Translations under genes and position numbers: made by a program
Assembly (NCBI GenBank): GCA_033964015.1
Contig: CM066920.1
Span: 12,615,912 to 12,679,911 of the forward strand
Direction: 5' to 3'
Length of the DNA: 64,000 nt
DNA from: Scolanthus callimorphus
Lineage: Eukaryota; Cnidaria; Anthozoa; Actiniaria; Edwardsiidae
In this document: in pieces, positions 62,480-64,000 of the stretch
How the letters are laid out: every line of letters starts with the position of its first letter
Position numbering within the stretch: position 1 is the stretch's first letter
The notes under the pieces: model-generated
The model's input: only the letters and a program-made list of their open reading frames with translations
Told to the model about the DNA's origin: nothing
The model's database searches: none

Positions 62480-63475
62480 GTGGTTTCATGAACCATAAGA
62501 TAACGAAATAAATGTAATTCCAGAAATCATCCATACCCCCACAATGGAGCATGCTCAATGATCCAGTACTGTTTTTTCCTGGTTAAATACCAATCCAAAT
62601 CTACCCAAGTACCCCACCACATTTTAATTTCCAGTAAATTGTAAAGGGATTGTATGGGAAAATGTGTATTAGTCCCCACATTCCAGGAATTTTCAATTCC
62701 CAATGTAAGGGCATGGATGTTTTCTGGATTACATCTAAGCTACACAACCACGTATCCAAATAATTAGCCTTGTCAAATGAAAAGAAGGCCTCACAGAATT
62801 TCATTCTCCACTAGCAGGGATGTCAACTCTCCAGATCTCGCCAGGGCCTGGTCTTATAATTTTTTCCTGAATTGGCAAATAATATTAAAGGGAAATCTTC
62901 TCTGGTTTTTTGATAATCCTTCTATTTTGCTAACATGTCAAACTCAAATGAGGTTCTCTCGATTTCCAAGGATTGATATCCCTACTCTCAATTTTGAAGT
63001 TCTGAGGTTGACATCCCTGCATCTGCACTAGGTTAGAGAAAAGTCTGGTCCTAAACAAAATCTATATTGAAATTGGATTTCCCTATCTCATAATTACAAA
63101 GTGTAGCCAAAATGTAATGGTATAAAAGGGAACAGAGGAATTAGAGTGAAAACACTGTACTCCAAAACAGAAATTTGACAATATTCAAATATGAGGCCCC
63201 TTTTCACTTGGAAGGGAGGTGACATCTCAGACGTTTTACGAGCTGTCTCAGAATGTATAACAGAATGTATAAGAAGCAATCTTTGAACATGACCATCTTG
63301 AATTTTTAAGCCTCATGATCTCTCACATTTACCATTCGCCACCCCTACTTGTACATAATCCGCAACGTGAACCTCCCGTGAAAAACCTGTGCATTACCTG
63401 TGAAAATTCACAGGTTTTAACAGGAAATTCACAGTTCTCTATAAAGTAGTGATTGTAGGTATAAGTTATGACTGG
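62480..63475. other. No gene recognised
   Basis: AT-rich sequence with short chance ORFs on both strands. A CAGGGATGTCAACTCTC / GGTTGACATCCCTGC inverted pair at about 62,816 and 63,006 marks a probable 205-bp foldback MITE. Confidence 0.5.
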
Positions 63476-63508
63476 CTTACACACTGCGATCTGTCCACCA
63501 GGGGTGTG

Positions 63509-64000
63509 GAGGACTCACTGTGGTACACCTGATGGTGTGAAGGGCTTACTGTGGCGTGAAGGTCTCACTGTGGTCTGAGTGATGGTGTGAAGGGCTCACT
63601 GTGGCGTGAAGGTCTCACTGTGGTCTGAGTGATGGTGTGAAGGGCTTACTGTGGTCTGACTGATGGTGTGGAGGGCTCACTGTGGTCTGACTCATGGTGT
63701 AGGGGTCTCACTGTGGTCTGAGTGATGGTGTGAAGGGCTCACTGTGATCTGACTGATGGTGTGAATGGCTCACTGTGGTCTGACTGATGGTGTGGAGGGC
63801 TCACTGTGGTCTGACTGATGGTGTGGAGGGCTCACTGGTCTGGTGGATGATTTGAAGGGCTCACTGTGGTCTGGCTGGTGGTGTAAAGGGCTTCCTGTTG
63901 TCTGTCTAATGGTGTGAAGGGCTCACTGGTCTGACTGAAGGTGTGAAGGGCTCACTGTGGTCTGACTGATGGTGTGAAGGGGTCTGACTGATGGTGTGAA
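63509..64000. repeat. 31-bp minisatellite reaching the window end
   Basis: Units of the type GATGGTGTGAAGGG / CTCACTGTGGTCTGACT run head to tail about 15 times. There are GTGGAGGG and GTGAAGGG variants, shortened units (for example near 63,545 and 63,960) and a more diverged stretch at 63,840-63,900. The array probably continues beyond position 64,000. Confidence 0.95.

Overview
The window looks like nuclear DNA of an invertebrate animal, most likely an anthozoan cnidarian such as a coral or sea anemone. That assignment is an inference. It rests on an AT-rich background, a single-exon rhodopsin-type neuropeptide-like receptor, metazoan-type tRNA genes (tRNA-Tyr with a 13-nt intron after position 37), a Mag-like Ty3/gypsy element with very short LTRs, an endonuclease-type LINE and a dense population of foldback elements and MITEs. 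Nothing bacterial is present. Only one complete host protein gene can be supported.

Layout. 1-10 kb: AT-rich sequence with no recognisable exon, a 250-bp tandem duplication and, just upstream of the receptor, a MITE rich in CCAAT-type motifs. 10.17-11.34 kb: an intact 389-codon class A GPCR on the plus strand, followed by a GGGCTT hexamer array. 13-42 kb: a cluster of 24 tRNA genes or near-complete copies (18 tRNA-Tyr(GTA), 6 tRNA-Pro(CGG), all minus strand) plus one truncated tRNA-Tyr. It was built by duplicating Pro-Tyr units and, at two places, by a local run of five tRNA-Tyr about 180-190 bp apart. An 8-kb TTAA-flanked giant foldback (18,936-26,986) is inserted in the cluster. Inside its right arm sits a tandem-repeat-bearing, Helentron-like element, which in turn holds a second TTAA-flanked foldback. 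42-43 kb: a plausible first coding exon (MAAYM..., ending at a GT donor). 44.4-48.4 kb: a LINE whose 5' part is inverted against its 3' part (twin-priming geometry). 48.5-57.0 kb: a region bounded by 79-bp inverted repeats. It contains a Mag-like LTR retrotransposon (identical 137-bp LTRs, 5-bp target duplication) with a 667-bp TTAA MITE inside its pol region, and a second Helentron-like element carrying a 136-bp Harbinger-like MITE. 57-63.4 kb: non-coding sequence with a possible small exon and several inverted repeats. 63.5-64 kb: a 31-bp minisatellite running off the window end.

The most useful property of the window is that it dates its own insertions. Because the tRNA units, the tandem-repeat elements and their monomers are duplicated, several insertions have a matching pre-insertion (empty) site elsewhere in the window. 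These are the 8-kb foldback (empty site 36,119-36,122), the 1,955-bp foldback (54,920-54,923), a 299-bp TA MITE (29,940 and about 41,624) and the 136-bp MITE (55,981-55,983). They fix element boundaries and target-site duplications without any database.

Limits: all identities are from reading the sequence. Percentages, family names for the DNA elements and the species group are not confirmed by any search. Retroelement lesions are described but no repaired reading frame is given.
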